NCBI RefSeq assembly: GCF_012932495.1
Contig: NZ_JABCNG010000001.1
Coordinates: 620,001 to 684,000 of the forward strand
Reading direction: 5' to 3'
DNA length: 64,000 bases
DNA from: Novosphingobium sp. SG919
GTDB taxonomy: Bacteria > Pseudomonadota > Alphaproteobacteria > Sphingomonadales > Sphingomonadaceae
Shown: positions 26,199 through 34,299 of the stretch, one piece after another
How the letters are laid out: every line of letters starts with the position of its first letter
How positions within the stretch are numbered: position 1 is the first letter of the stretch
Position numbers and translations under genes: made by a program
The notes under the pieces: generated by a model
Database searches by the model: none
The model's input: only the letters and a program-made list of their open reading frames with translations
What the model was told of the DNA's origin: nothing

Positions 26199-26864
26199 AT
26201 GAATCTTTATCTCTCATCCTACATGATCGGCGATCATGTTGATCGTTTGCGCGAAATGGCAGGCGGGCGCGGTGCCCGCATGGCAATCATCACCAATGCG
26301 CTTGATGGTATTGCAGCTGAAGCTCAGTTGGAGTTCGCTCGAAACCGATTTGATCCCGATGAATATTTCGCATCTTACGGGTTCGATCCATCCTTGATCG
26401 ACCTTCGGCGCTACGGTGGACGTCAGGAAGCGTTACGTGCTCTGTTGCAGCGGCACCGCGTCATCTGGGTGCTGGGCGGCAATACGTTTCTGCTGCGTCG
26501 CGCGATGTGCGAAAGTGGGTTCGATCAGATAATTGGCGACCTGCTGGCAAGCGGCATCGTTTATGGAGGATGGAGCGCAGGGGCATGCGTAGCCGGCGAC
26601 AGCCTGAAGGCGGTGGGCATTATGGATGAGCCGCATGCTGAAGCGGCAGGCTATCTCAGCAGCGAAGTGATTTGGGAGGGGTTGGGCTTGGTCCCATTCA
26701 CCATTGTGCCGCATTTTGAATCCGATCACGCGGAAGCCCCATTGGCAGCGAAAGCTGTTGCGTGGGCTGTAGATCAGGACATTGAGTTCCGCTCACTGCG
26801 TGATGGCGAGGTTATTGTCGTGGAGAAAAATGGGCCGCCGATGGTTCTGCCGCGCGCAATTTAG
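26199..26864 (+). CDS. Peptidase E-like protein (family S51)
   Basis: A 221-residue protein of the S51 family. The nucleophile elbow is YGGWSAGACVAG (Ser about 127), with GIMDEPHAE and a later VPHFESDHAEAP carrying the likely Asp and His. LGGNTFLLRRAM is another S51 hallmark. Peptidase E cleaves Asp-X dipeptides; related members cleave cyanophycin, so the substrate is open. The gene uses visibly more A/T-ending codons (TTT, TAT, GAT, GCT) than its neighbours, which suggests later acquisition. A G/C-rich repeat-like element lies 97 bp after its stop. Confidence 0.82.
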   Translation: MNLYLSSYMIGDHVDRLREMAGGRGARMAIITNALDGIAAEAQLEFARNRFDPDEYFASYGFDPSLIDLRRYGGRQEALRALLQRHRVIWVLGGNTFLLRRAMCESGFDQIIGDLLASGIVYGGWSAGACVAGDSLKAVGIMDEPHAEAAGYLSSEVIWEGLGLVPFTIVPHFESDHAEAPLAAKAVAWAVDQDIEFRSLRDGEVIVVEKNGPPMVLPRAI

Positions 26865-26960
26865 GGCTGGGTTTTCGAGCTGCCGCTTACGATACTTCGT
26901 CCCGCCGGAGTTGATCCGGGTCCAACTTGATAGCTGGCACAGTGATTTGAAAAAGAAGCG

Positions 26961-26987
26961 GGACCTCGGGGCAAGCCCGGGGTGACG
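26961..26987. repeat. Short REP-like palindromic element
   Basis: GGACCTCGGGGCAAGCCCGG and the following GGTGACG resemble the GTCACCCCGGxCTTGxCCCGG repeat family that I recall as frequent in alphaproteobacterial intergenic regions. Only one copy is obvious here. It lies between peptidase E and recF. Confidence 0.45.
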
Positions 26988-27011
26988 TTGATGTTGGGCC
27001 TCGGGCATCGT

Positions 27012-28085
27012 TCAATCCCGCGTCACCACCCCATCGTGCACGTGCCATAGCGCGGCCTGGCCGGCGATTTCGGCAAAGGGGGCCGCTTCGGTGCCGGTCA
27101 TCCACACTTGCGCGCCCGAGGCGGCGAGCCGCTCGTAAAGCGCGGCGCGGCGCAGCGGATCGAGGTGGGCGGCGATCTCGTCGAGCAGCAGCAGGCGCGG
27201 GCGCGGGCCGGCGGTGAGCTGGGCATGGGCAAGGACGATGGCGATCAGCATCGCCTTCTGCTCCCCGGTGGAGCAGTCCGCAGCCGGCGCATCCTTGGTG
27301 GCCAGCCGCACGGCCAGATCATCGCGGTGGGGGCCGACAAGGGTGCGCCCGGCGGCCCTGTCGCGGCGGCGGCCTTGGCGCAGCGCGGCGCGCAGGGCTT
27401 CCTCGTCGCTCGGCACGTCGCTGGCATAGGCCAAAGTGGGGCGGGCAAACGGTTGCTCGGGCAGCGTTTCGAGCACCAGGCCGAGATCGTGGACCAACCG
27501 GCCGCGCGCCGCCGCAATGGCCGCGCCGGTTTCCGCCAGTTGCGCCTCCAGCGCATCGAGCCAGGCCGGGTCCGGCTCCCGCTCGTCGGTCAACAGGCGG
27601 TTGCGTTCGCGCAGGGCCGTTTCATAGCGGGCGCTGACCTGGGCATGGCCGGGCAGGCGGGCCAGCACCAGCCGATCGAGGAAGCGGCGGCGGTTGCCCG
27701 CGCTTTCGGCAAAGAGCCGGTCCATCGCCGGCGTCAGCCAGGTGAGCGACAGCCATTCCGCCAGGCGTGCCGCCGGCCCTTGCGCGCCATTGATCCGCAC
27801 CAGGCGCCGGCCGGGCGCGGCGGGCTGGGTCTGAGTGCCCAGCACCACTTCGCCATGCTCCATCTCGGCCACCACGGCAAAGCTGCCGTCGCCAGCCCGC
27901 GCGGCCATTTCGGCTGGCTGGGCGCGGCGCAGGCCGCGGCCGGGCGCCAACAGAGACAGCGCTTCGAGCACGTTGGTCTTGCCCGCGCCGTTTTCGCCCA
28001 CCAGCACGTTGAACGCCGCCATGCCATCCAGCCGCGTGGCGGAATGGTTGCGGAAATCGTGCAGGGTCAGGCGGGTTAGCGGCAT
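27012..28085 (-). CDS. recF: DNA replication and repair protein RecF
   Basis: A 357-residue SMC-like ATPase that loads RecA at single-strand gaps with RecO and RecR. It starts [18 protein letters not shown], and Walker A is [15 protein letters not shown] near residue 31. The signature segment [18 protein letters not shown] and Walker [15 protein letters not shown] are clear, and the D-loop and the QVWMTGTE segment complete the ABC head. The length is normal. The neighbours are not dnaN or gyrB, so the gene is outside the classical oriC cluster. A nested inverted repeat lies directly upstream of its start. Confidence 0.95.
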   Translation of the reverse strand: MPLTRLTLHDFRNHSATRLDGMAAFNVLVGENGAGKTNVLEALSLLAPGRGLRRAQPAEMAARAGDGSFAVVAEMEHGEVVLGTQTQPAAPGRRLVRINGAQGPAARLAEWLSLTWLTPAMDRLFAESAGNRRRFLDRLVLARLPGHAQVSARYETALRERNRLLTDEREPDPAWLDALEAQLAETGAAIAAARGRLVHDLGLVLETLPEQPFARPTLAYASDVPSDEEALRAALRQGRRRDRAAGRTLVGPHRDDLAVRLATKDAPAADCSTGEQKAMLIAIVLAHAQLTAGPRPRLLLLDEIAAHLDPLRRAALYERLAASGAQVWMTGTEAAPFAEIAGQAALWHVHDGVVTRD

Positions 28086-28115
28086 GGGTGATGCCTGGCG
28101 TGGCGCAAGGCATCG

Positions 28116-28205
28116 CACCACCCCCCAACCCCCTCCTCTGAAGAGGAGGGGGCTTTTCCTGCCGCGCTCTCCCTCCTCTTCAGAGGAGGGGGTTGGGGGT
28201 GGTGG
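28116..28205. repeat. Nested inverted repeat (two hairpin-forming arms)
   Basis: The left arm (28116-28153) and right arm (28171-28205) are reverse complements over about 33 positions with one length difference in the G run. Each arm is also a hairpin by itself (CCTCCTCTGAAGAGGAGG and CCTCCTCTTCAGAGGAGG). Eighteen bases separate the arms. It sits between recF and pspF, both on the minus strand, so it is downstream of pspF and upstream of recF. It could act as a terminator or be a MITE- or REP-type mobile repeat. Confidence 0.8.
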
Positions 28206-28230
28206 AAACCTGAAGCAACGCCTGAAAACA

Positions 28231-29271
28231 TCACCCCTGCCCACGCTCCAGCAGCCCGTGCTTTTTCAGGCAGTGGCGCAACTGGTCATAAGTCACGCCC
28301 AGGGCCTTGGCGGTCTGGCGCTGGTTATAGCGATTGCGGCCGAGGTGGTGTTCCAGGATGGCGCGTTCGTGTGCGTCGACTGCGGCGCGCAAGTCCTGAA
28401 TCGTATCGAAATCGGCGCGGTTGGCGGCGTGTTCCAGCACCGTGGTGCAATCATCCGCTGGCACGGCGCGGGGAGGGCTGATCGGCGCGGCGGGTTTCCA
28501 CGGGCTGTCGAACGGATCGAACTGGACATGGCCGATAGGCCGGTCGGGATCGTCCCAGCGATAGACCGCACGCTCCACCACATTGCGCAATTCGCGCACG
28601 TTGCCTGGCCAGGCATAGCTTTCCATCTGCGCCGCGGCGTGCGCGGCAAAGCCGGGCCAGGTGTCCCACTGCAGTTCGGCCGCCATGCGCCGCCCGAAAT
28701 AATCGGCCAGCACGGCCACGTCGCCATCGCGCACCCGTAACGGGGGCAGGGTGATCACCTCGAAGCTCAACCGGTCGAGCAGGTCGGCGCGGAAGCGGCC
28801 TTGCGCGGCCATCCTGGGCAGGTCTTCGTTGGTGGCAGCCACGATGCGCACGTCCACGCGGATCGGCCGGCTGGCACCGATGCGCGTGACTTCGCCATAT
28901 TCCACCGCGCGCAACAGGCGTTCCTGCGCGCCGGTAGACAGCGTGCCCAACTCGTCAAGAAACAGGGTGCCCTTGTCCGCCTCTTCAAAGCGGCCGATCC
29001 GGGCGCGCGTCGCGCCGGTAAAGGCGCCCGCCTCGTGCCCGAACAATTCCGCCTCGATCAGGGTTTCGGGCAGGGCCGCGCAGTTCATCGTGACCAGCGG
29101 TTCCTGCCAGCGCGTGGACAGCCGATGCAGCCGTTCGGCGATCAGTTCCTTGCCGGTGCCGCGTTCGCCGATCACCAGCACCGGGCGGCGCATGGGCGCG
29201 GCGCGGCTGGCACGCTCCACCGCATCGAGGAAGGCCCCTGATTGGCCGATGAACTGCACTTCGCGATCCAT
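28231..29271 (-). CDS. pspF: Phage shock protein operon activator PspF (sigma-54 enhancer-binding protein)
   Basis: A 346-residue AAA+ activator without an N-terminal receiver domain, as in PspF. Walker A is GERGTGKE (35-42), the sigma-54 contact loop AGAFTGAT is intact (GAFTGA at 82-87), and Walker B is GTLFLDELG. The arginine-finger region [19 protein letters not shown] and a C-terminal Fis-type HTH ([27 protein letters not shown]) follow. In E. coli, PspA holds PspF inactive until membrane stress. It is divergent from the psp operon, whose sigma-54 promoter lies about 100 bp away. ATG 29280 (MLVMDREV) is an alternative start. Confidence 0.95.
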   Translation of the reverse strand: MDREVQFIGQSGAFLDAVERASRAAPMRRPVLVIGERGTGKELIAERLHRLSTRWQEPLVTMNCAALPETLIEAELFGHEAGAFTGATRARIGRFEEADKGTLFLDELGTLSTGAQERLLRAVEYGEVTRIGASRPIRVDVRIVAATNEDLPRMAAQGRFRADLLDRLSFEVITLPPLRVRDGDVAVLADYFGRRMAAELQWDTWPGFAAHAAAQMESYAWPGNVRELRNVVERAVYRWDDPDRPIGHVQFDPFDSPWKPAAPISPPRAVPADDCTTVLEHAANRADFDTIQDLRAAVDAHERAILEHHLGRNRYNQRQTAKALGVTYDQLRHCLKKHGLLERGQG

Positions 29272-29371
29272 GACCAACATTTGGCACAATTTCCCAAGCC
29301 TGGGCAAGATGCGCTAAATTCCCAGCCACTGTTTTTGTGAAAAAGCCTGGAAATCCGCCATTTCCACAGTT

Positions 29372-29387
29372 TGGCACGGGCCTTGCT
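29372..29387 (+). promoter_or_regulatory. Sigma-54 promoter of the psp operon
   Basis: TGGCACGGGCCTTGCT matches the -24/-12 consensus TGGCACG-N4-TTGCW exactly. It is 33 bp upstream of the first operon gene. A candidate PspF site lies upstream: ATTCCCAG at 29318-29325 and CTGGAAAT at 29347-29354 form an imperfect inverted repeat. The PspF site is a weak call; the promoter is strong. Confidence 0.9.
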
Positions 29388-29419
29388 GAACATGGGACAA
29401 CCGCACTGGAGTATCCCCG

Positions 29420-29620
29420 ATGACCACCGCCCCGTTCTTCACCACCCGTCTTGGCCGCGCCGCCCTGGTCAGCATTGCCGCGATGCTGGCGATGAACGCC
29501 GTGGTGCTGGCCCGCCACATGCCCGAGTTTCCGGGCATGGCAAGCGCCATGCAGGCAGCCCCTGCCGGCCATGCTGGCGTGACCACCTCGGTTGCCGCGA
29601 TCACGGGGGGCCTGGCATGA
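29420..29620 (+). CDS. Small membrane protein, first gene of the psp operon
   Basis: A 66-residue protein with one hydrophobic segment (AALVSIAAMLAMNAVVLA, residues about 14-31) and a Gly/Ala-rich, His-containing tail. GGAG lies eight bases before the ATG, and the gene begins just after the sigma-54 promoter, so it should be induced with pspA. It ends in ATGA, overlapping an in-frame ATG (29617) that reads without a stop into pspA. I do not recognise the family; it is not one of the classical PspD, PspE or PspG proteins by eye. Confidence 0.65.
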   Translation: MTTAPFFTTRLGRAALVSIAAMLAMNAVVLARHMPEFPGMASAMQAAPAGHAGVTTSVAAITGGLA

Positions 29621-29772
29621 ATTCCATTCTCGAACCCGTGCCGCCCTTTGCATCTGGCGGCGGTTCTTCGCGCTTTGACGAAGCGTTGCGCGCAGCCCGG
29701 CAGCACCCCTCGCAGGGCAGCGGTCAAAGTGATACGAACGCCGCAAGGCCCTTTTTCAACGGAGCAAACCTG

Positions 29773-30444
29773 ATGGGCATCTTTTCGCGCACGCGCGATA
29801 TCATTGCCGCCAATTTCAACGACCTGTTGGACAAGGCCGATGATCCGGCAAAGATGATCCGCATGATCATCATGGAAATGGAAGAGACGCTGGTGGAAGT
29901 CCGCGCCTCGGCCGCGCGCACCATTGCCGATCAGAAGGAAATGCTGCGCCACGTGGCCAAGCTGGACCGGCTCCAGGCCGATTGGGCCGACAAGGCGCAG
30001 CTTGCCCTGTCCAAGGACCGCGAGGACCTGGCCCGCGCCGCCCTGATCGAGCGCAAGAAGGCCGCCGACATGGCACAGCAGCTGCGCGGTGAAGTGGCGG
30101 TGCTCGACGATTCGATGCGCGCCTATGAGCAGGACATCGAGAAGCTGCAGACCCGCCTGCGCGAGGCCCGCAGCCGCCAGACCGCGATTGCCGCCCGCCT
30201 GGAAAGCGCTGAAAACCGCGTGCGCCTGCGCACCTTGATGACCAGCGAGCGCGTGGACGAGGCGCTGGCTCGCTTCGACCAGCTCGAACGCCGTGTCGAC
30301 TATGCCGAAGGCCGCGCCGATGCGCTGACCATTGCCGAAAGCGGCCCGCCGAGCCTCGCCGATGAAATCGCCGCGCTGGCCGGGCAGGACAAGATCGACG
30401 AGGAACTGGCCGCGATGAAGCGCGCCATGGGTAAGGAAGGCTGA
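29773..30444 (+). CDS. pspA: Phage shock protein A (PspA/IM30 family)
   Basis: A 223-residue peripheral membrane protein that binds stressed membranes and inhibits PspF. It starts MGIFSRTRDIIAANFNDLLDKADDPAKMIRMIIMEMEE, the amphipathic helix and PspA signature, and continues as a long coiled coil to residue about 190. The length equals E. coli PspA (222). GGAG lies eight bases upstream of the ATG at 29773. The frame is open upstream to an ATG at 29617, so an isoform with 52 extra residues is conceivable. It is followed by pspB after 5 bp. Confidence 0.95.
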   Translation: MGIFSRTRDIIAANFNDLLDKADDPAKMIRMIIMEMEETLVEVRASAARTIADQKEMLRHVAKLDRLQADWADKAQLALSKDREDLARAALIERKKAADMAQQLRGEVAVLDDSMRAYEQDIEKLQTRLREARSRQTAIAARLESAENRVRLRTLMTSERVDEALARFDQLERRVDYAEGRADALTIAESGPPSLADEIAALAGQDKIDEELAAMKRAMGKEG

Positions 30445-30449
30445 TCGCC

Positions 30450-30752
30450 ATGGATATCGAAAGCGTGATGGTCCTCGTGGCGCTGTTCATCGGCCTGCCC
30501 TGGGTGATCCTGCATTACATAACCAAGTGGAAGACCGCCTCCACCCTGACGAGCGGCGACGAGCAACTGCTGGAAGAACTCTATCGCCTGGCCCGCCGCC
30601 TGGAAGAGCGGATGGACACGGTCGAGCGCCTGGTCGCCAGCGAAAACCCGCAGTTCCGCCCCGCGCGCCTGGGTGCAGAACGCGACAGCCACCAGGCCGA
30701 CCTGTCGGAACTGGACCGTCTCATGGCGCAGACCAAGGGGACTGTGAAATGA
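30450..30752 (+). CDS. pspB: Phage shock protein B (PspB)
   Basis: A 100-residue inner-membrane protein. An N-terminal transmembrane helix (SVMVLVALFIGLPWVILHYI) is followed by a coiled coil (LYRLARRLEERMDTVERLVASENPQFR), where ENPQFR matches the conserved end of PspB. It works with PspC to relieve PspA inhibition. Its stop overlaps the pspC start (ATGA). At 100 residues it is longer than E. coli PspB (74), with an extra charged tail. Confidence 0.9.
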   Translation: MDIESVMVLVALFIGLPWVILHYITKWKTASTLTSGDEQLLEELYRLARRLEERMDTVERLVASENPQFRPARLGAERDSHQADLSELDRLMAQTKGTVK

Positions 30753-31126
30753 CCGCTACCCGTACCCGTTTCTATCGCGACAAGGCCAATGGCAAGTTCA
30801 TGGGCGTGTGCGCCGGGATTGCCGACTATACCGGGGTCGATGTGCTGTGGGTGCGCTTGGCGGTGATCGTCGGCACGCTGTGCGGCCTGGGTTTCCTGCC
30901 CATCGTCTATTTCGGGCTGGGCTTCCTGGCCGAAAAGAAGCCGGCCGCGCTCTATGTCGATCGGCAGGAGCAGAAGTTCTGGCAGGGCGTGCGCCAGTCG
31001 CCTGCCCGCTCGGCCCGCGAAGTGCGCGCCAGCCTACGCGACATCGACCGCCGCCTGGCCGAAGTGGAACACTTCTACGTGCACAGCAACCCGCGCCTGG
31101 CCCAGGAAATCGAAAGCCTGCGTTAA
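30749..31126 (+). CDS. pspC: Phage shock protein C (PspC)
   Basis: A 125-residue membrane protein. The PspC domain is RFYRDKANGKFMGVCAGIADYTGVDVLWVRLAVI with the following hydrophobic segment GFLPIVYFGLGFLAE. The cytoplasmic or periplasmic tail ends DIDRRLAEVEHFYVHSNPRLAQEIESLR, equivalent to the conserved C-terminal motif of PspC. It is translationally coupled to pspB. Confidence 0.92.
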   Translation: MTATRTRFYRDKANGKFMGVCAGIADYTGVDVLWVRLAVIVGTLCGLGFLPIVYFGLGFLAEKKPAALYVDRQEQKFWQGVRQSPARSAREVRASLRDIDRRLAEVEHFYVHSNPRLAQEIESLR

Positions 31127-31162
31127 GATATAAATCCCGGCACTTCGAAGGGGACTGCTGCC

Positions 31163-31453
31163 ATGGATCAACACACACTTGTTCTGCTTATCCCGTTTGC
31201 CCCGTTCGTGATTGCGGGCCTGGCGATCTGGACCAGGCACAGCCGCCGCCTGGCCGAAATCCAGGCCAATGCCACCGCCGAAAAGGCTGCGCAGTATGCG
31301 GCGCATAACCAGGCGCTGGAAGACCGGGTGCGCGTGCTGGAACGCATTGTCACCGATGGTGGCTATGACGTGGCGCTGCAGATCGAGGCGCTGCGCGATG
31401 TCAACCGCGTGACCGACGGCGAACGCGCCAGCGTTTCGGACAAGCTGCAATGA
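31163..31453 (+). CDS. Small PspB-like membrane/coiled-coil protein 1
   Basis: A 96-residue protein with an N-terminal membrane helix (TLVLLIPFAPFVIAGLAIW), then a charged coiled coil. The segment ALEDRVRVLERIVTDGGYDVALQIEALRD resembles both the PspB coiled coil and the C-terminal motif of PspC. AAGGGGAC precedes the ATG at 31163. It lies 36 bp after pspC and overlaps the next gene (ATGA). It is probably part of the psp operon and of the stress response; its exact role is unknown. Confidence 0.75.
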   Translation: MDQHTLVLLIPFAPFVIAGLAIWTRHSRRLAEIQANATAEKAAQYAAHNQALEDRVRVLERIVTDGGYDVALQIEALRDVNRVTDGERASVSDKLQ

Positions 31454-31704
31454 CCGCCGCCGGTGCCATCGTCCTGCTGGCCTTTGCCACGCTTGCGACC
31501 TTGCTGGTCGGGCTGGTGATGGCAGCGCAGGCCTGGTCGCGCCGGATGGACCAGCGCGAACGCGAGATTATCGCGACCACCCGCGCCACGGCCGAGCAGG
31601 CGGCGCAATACGCCGCCCAGACCGCCCGCCTCGAGCAGCGCGTGCGCGTGCTGGAAGGCATGATGCAGGGCCGCGAGCCCTCGGCCTTTCCGCAGTTCAA
31701 CTGA
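31450..31704 (+). CDS. Small PspB-like membrane/coiled-coil protein 2
   Basis: An 84-residue protein: membrane helix (AGAIVLLAFATLATLLVGLVMAA), then TRATAEQAAQYAAQTARLEQRVRVLEGMMQG. The stretch AEQAAQYAAQ...LEQRVRVLE closely repeats AEKAAQYAAHNQALEDRVRVLE of the preceding protein, so the two are tandem paralogues. It lacks the TD...EI.SLR ending. It starts within the stop of the previous gene. Confidence 0.75.
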   Translation: MTAAGAIVLLAFATLATLLVGLVMAAQAWSRRMDQREREIIATTRATAEQAAQYAAQTARLEQRVRVLEGMMQGREPSAFPQFN

Positions 31705-31742
31705 CCACCCTGTTTCCAGGGCCCAGCCAAGGATATCCCCCC

Positions 31743-31982
31743 GTGAGTTTCGGAGCCACTCTCGTTGCCATCGTGGCGATCCTGGCCTGGGCCAGCCTGC
31801 GCCACCGCCGCCACAGCGCCGGCCAGGCCGCATTCCCTGCAAGCGATCCGGCCGAAAACGCCGCCTTGGCCCGCGAAGTGGCCGCCTTGCGCAACCGCGT
31901 CGAGGTGCTCGAGCGTATCCTGACCGACCAGCGCGGTTCGATCGACCTGGCGCGCGAAATCGAATCGCTGCGCGAGCGGTGA
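31743..31982 (+). CDS. Small PspB-like membrane/coiled-coil protein 3
   Basis: A 79-residue protein with a GTG start at 31743. A membrane helix (SFGATLVAIVAILAWASL) is followed by EVAALRNRVEVLERILTDQRGSIDLAREIESLRER. The end is nearly the same as the end of PspC in this operon (LAQEIESLR) and of small protein 1 (LERIVTD...QIEALRD). It lies 38 bp after small protein 2 and is the last psp-type gene before sufE. Confidence 0.72.
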   Translation: MSFGATLVAIVAILAWASLRHRRHSAGQAAFPASDPAENAALAREVAALRNRVEVLERILTDQRGSIDLAREIESLRER

Positions 31983-32032
31983 GGTCAAAAGCGGGTTGAG
32001 AAGGGGTGGTTCCCGCTTTAAGGCCCAAGGCC

Positions 32033-32446
32033 ATGCGCACCCTTTCCGACATTCTCGAAGAATATGAATTCAGCGATGGGGACGAACGCTATCGCCTGCT
32101 GATCGAACTGGGGCGCGAGCTGGAGCCCATGCCCGATGCGCTGAAAACCGATGCCACGCTGGTGCGTGGTTGTTCGGCGGCGGTCTGGGTCTATCCCACG
32201 GAAAGCGAAGCGGGCCGCCTGCATTTCCTGGCAGACAGCAACGCGGCGATCACCAAGGGCATCATCGCCCTGGTGCTGGCCGCGGTGCAGGACCGTCCCG
32301 CCGCCGAAGTGGCCGCGATGGACGTGGCCGAAGCGCTCGCACCCTTCAACCTCAAGAACCAGCTTTCGTCCAACCGCACGCAAGGGCTGCCGAACATGAT
32401 CGCGCTGGTGCGCGAACACGCGGCGCGGCTGGCTTCGGCGGGCTGA
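32033..32446 (+). CDS. sufE: Cysteine desulfuration protein SufE
   Basis: A 137-residue sulfur acceptor that takes persulfide sulfur from SufS for Fe-S cluster assembly. The catalytic cysteine lies in LVRGCSAAVWV (Cys47). LSSNRTQGLPNMIALVREHA is the typical C-terminal segment. No other suf genes are nearby, so this is a detached copy. It is followed 6 bp later by the DUF454 gene, and the run to the MOSC gene is probably one transcript. Confidence 0.93.
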   Translation: MRTLSDILEEYEFSDGDERYRLLIELGRELEPMPDALKTDATLVRGCSAAVWVYPTESEAGRLHFLADSNAAITKGIIALVLAAVQDRPAAEVAAMDVAEALAPFNLKNQLSSNRTQGLPNMIALVREHAARLASAG

Positions 32447-32452
32447 GGCGGC

Positions 32453-32806
32453 ATGGTCCGCCGCCATCTCTGGACCGGCGCGGGCCTGTTCTTCGTGGGG
32501 TTGGGCACGGTGGGGGCATTCCTGCCGCTGCTGCCCACGGTGCCGTTCCTGTTGCTGGCGGTGTTCTGCTTTGCCCGCGGCAATCCCGCGTGGGAGCAGC
32601 GCCTGCTCGATCACCCCAAGTGGGGGCCGCCCTTGCGCGAATGGCGCACGCGCCGGGCCATTCCGCGCCGCGCCAAGAAAGCCGCGCTGGCGACGATGGC
32701 GGTGAGCGTGGCGGTGACGGCTTTTACCGCCGGATGGCCCTGGGTGCTGATCCCGGCCGGCGTCATGGTGCTGAGCGGCACATGGATATGGACCCGCGCG
32801 GAATAG
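32453..32806 (+). CDS. YbaN-family (DUF454) inner-membrane protein
   Basis: A 117-residue protein with the DUF454 signature GLGTVGAFLPLLPTVPFLLLAVFCFARGNPAWEQRLLDHPKWG near the N-terminus and two further hydrophobic segments after residue 78. The function is unknown. Its stop is 8 bp before the MOSC start. Confidence 0.85.
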   Translation: MVRRHLWTGAGLFFVGLGTVGAFLPLLPTVPFLLLAVFCFARGNPAWEQRLLDHPKWGPPLREWRTRRAIPRRAKKAALATMAVSVAVTAFTAGWPWVLIPAGVMVLSGTWIWTRAE

Positions 32807-32814
32807 GACGCCCC

Positions 32815-33612
32815 ATGAGGATCACGCACATCTATCGCTATCCGGTCAAGTCGATGGGCGGGCAGGCGATGGAACGCGCCAACCTGACGTTGCAGGGGCT
32901 GTCCCAGGACCGGCGCTGGATGATGGTCACGCCCGAGGGGCGCTTTCTCACCCGCCGCGAATTGCCGGCCATGGCGCTGGTGCGGGCGCAGCCGCATGAC
33001 GATGGCGGCGTGATATTGCACCATGCCGATGCGTCCTCACTGTCGGTTGCCGTGCCGACCACGGCCGAACGCCGCCTGGTCAAAGTGTGGAGCGACAGCG
33101 TGGCGGCAACACCGGCCGATGCAGCCGCCCACGACTGGCTCTCGGCGCGCTTTGGCCGGCCGGTGCACTTGGTCCACATGGGCGAGGATGTGGTGCGCGG
33201 GGTCGATCCCGCTTATGGCCGTCCGGGCGATACCGTCGGTTTTGCCGATGGATTTCCGCTGCTGGTCACGACCCAGGAATCGCTCGACGCGGTCAACGCG
33301 CAATTGCCCGCCCCCATCGCCATGGCGCGCTTTCGCCCCAACCTGGTGATCGCCGGGGCACCCGCTGCCTTTGCCGAGGATGGCTGGACCCGCTTGCGCA
33401 TCGGCGCCATCACGCTGCGCCTGGTCAAGCCATGCACGCGCTGCGTGATCACCACGCAAGACCCCGAAACCGGCGAAAGCGAAGGGCGCGAGCCGCTCGC
33501 CACTCTGCGCAAGATGGGCCGGCTATGGCAGCGCCAGCCGATCTTCGGGGTGAATGCCATTCCCGATGGCGTGGGCGAGGTGGCTGTGGGGACTCTGGTG
33601 GAACTGGCCTGA
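32815..33612 (+). CDS. MOSC-domain protein (YcbX-like, no ferredoxin domain)
   Basis: A 265-residue protein. The N-terminal MOSC_N barrel begins RITHIYRYPVKSMGGQAMERANLTLQGLSQDRRWMM. The MOSC domain holds the molybdenum-ligand region CTRCVITTQDPETGESEGREPLATL (Cys207 and Cys210). It resembles the mARC/YcbX group, which reduces N-hydroxylated compounds with a molybdenum cofactor. The 2Fe-2S domain found at the end of E. coli YcbX is missing, so an external electron donor is expected. It ends 3 bp from the convergent crtZ gene. Confidence 0.88.
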   Translation: MRITHIYRYPVKSMGGQAMERANLTLQGLSQDRRWMMVTPEGRFLTRRELPAMALVRAQPHDDGGVILHHADASSLSVAVPTTAERRLVKVWSDSVAATPADAAAHDWLSARFGRPVHLVHMGEDVVRGVDPAYGRPGDTVGFADGFPLLVTTQESLDAVNAQLPAPIAMARFRPNLVIAGAPAAFAEDGWTRLRIGAITLRLVKPCTRCVITTQDPETGESEGREPLATLRKMGRLWQRQPIFGVNAIPDGVGEVAVGTLVELA

Positions 33613-33615
33613 GGC

Positions 33616-34131
33616 CTATTCCACCGCCTCGCGCAGCACGGCAATCCCCGCCGCGCGCTGGGCTTTCAGTTCCTGCTTCAACACCGCCGGATCGCGCGCG
33701 ACGACAAAGCCGAAGCTGACGCCGCCTTCCTTGCCGATGGTGGCGTGGTGCAGCTTATGCGCCTGGACCAGTCGCTTGGCGTACCCGCGCTTGGGCACCC
33801 AGCGGAACCAGCGTTGGTGCACCAGGCCATCGTGGATGAACGTGTAGATCAAGCCGTAGACCAGCACCCCCAGGCCGATCCACGTGCCCGGCCACCAGGC
33901 ATGCGCACCCAGAACCAGCGGGCTGCCCACGGCGAACATCGAGATCGAGATCGCTGCGCCGACCACGGCATAGAGGTCGTTCTTTTCCAGAAAGCCATCG
34001 TGCGGTTCGTGATGATCGCGGTGCCAGGCCCAGCCAAAGCCATGCATGATATATTTATGGCTGGCCCAGGCGACCAGTTCCATGGCGGCGGCGGCGGCCA
34101 GCACGATGGCGATGGCAAGCAGGATGTCCAT
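33616..34131 (-). CDS. crtZ: Beta-carotene hydroxylase CrtZ
   Basis: A 171-residue di-iron membrane hydroxylase. The histidine motifs are complete: HKYIMH (25-30), HRDHH (37-41), H100-x4-H105 (IHDGLVHQR) and HKLHH (125-129). Four hydrophobic segments surround them. The enzyme adds the 3-hydroxyl groups of zeaxanthin, a precursor of nostoxanthin in yellow sphingomonads. No other crt gene is in the window, so the gene is separate from the main carotenoid cluster. Confidence 0.92.
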   Translation of the reverse strand: MDILLAIAIVLAAAAAMELVAWASHKYIMHGFGWAWHRDHHEPHDGFLEKNDLYAVVGAAISISMFAVGSPLVLGAHAWWPGTWIGLGVLVYGLIYTFIHDGLVHQRWFRWVPKRGYAKRLVQAHKLHHATIGKEGGVSFGFVVARDPAVLKQELKAQRAAGIAVLREAVE

Positions 34132-34299
34132 GGGGTTGCCCTATAGCGCCCTGCGCGCGTGGGGGCGATGCGTTTTATCGTGCATTCTTGCTGCAACCCG
34201 AACGATGCGCTCGCGTTTGGTTCAGCATCACTTTGCAAGAACCGCGGCGTTGCAGCGGAATGTTCCAGGAACGCCGCCCGCAAAGAAGGAGTGCATGCC

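Noticed and set aside
29280..29292. Second TGGCACA-like box near the pspF start
   Set aside because: It resembles a sigma-54 -24 element, but there is no TTGC at the right distance downstream.
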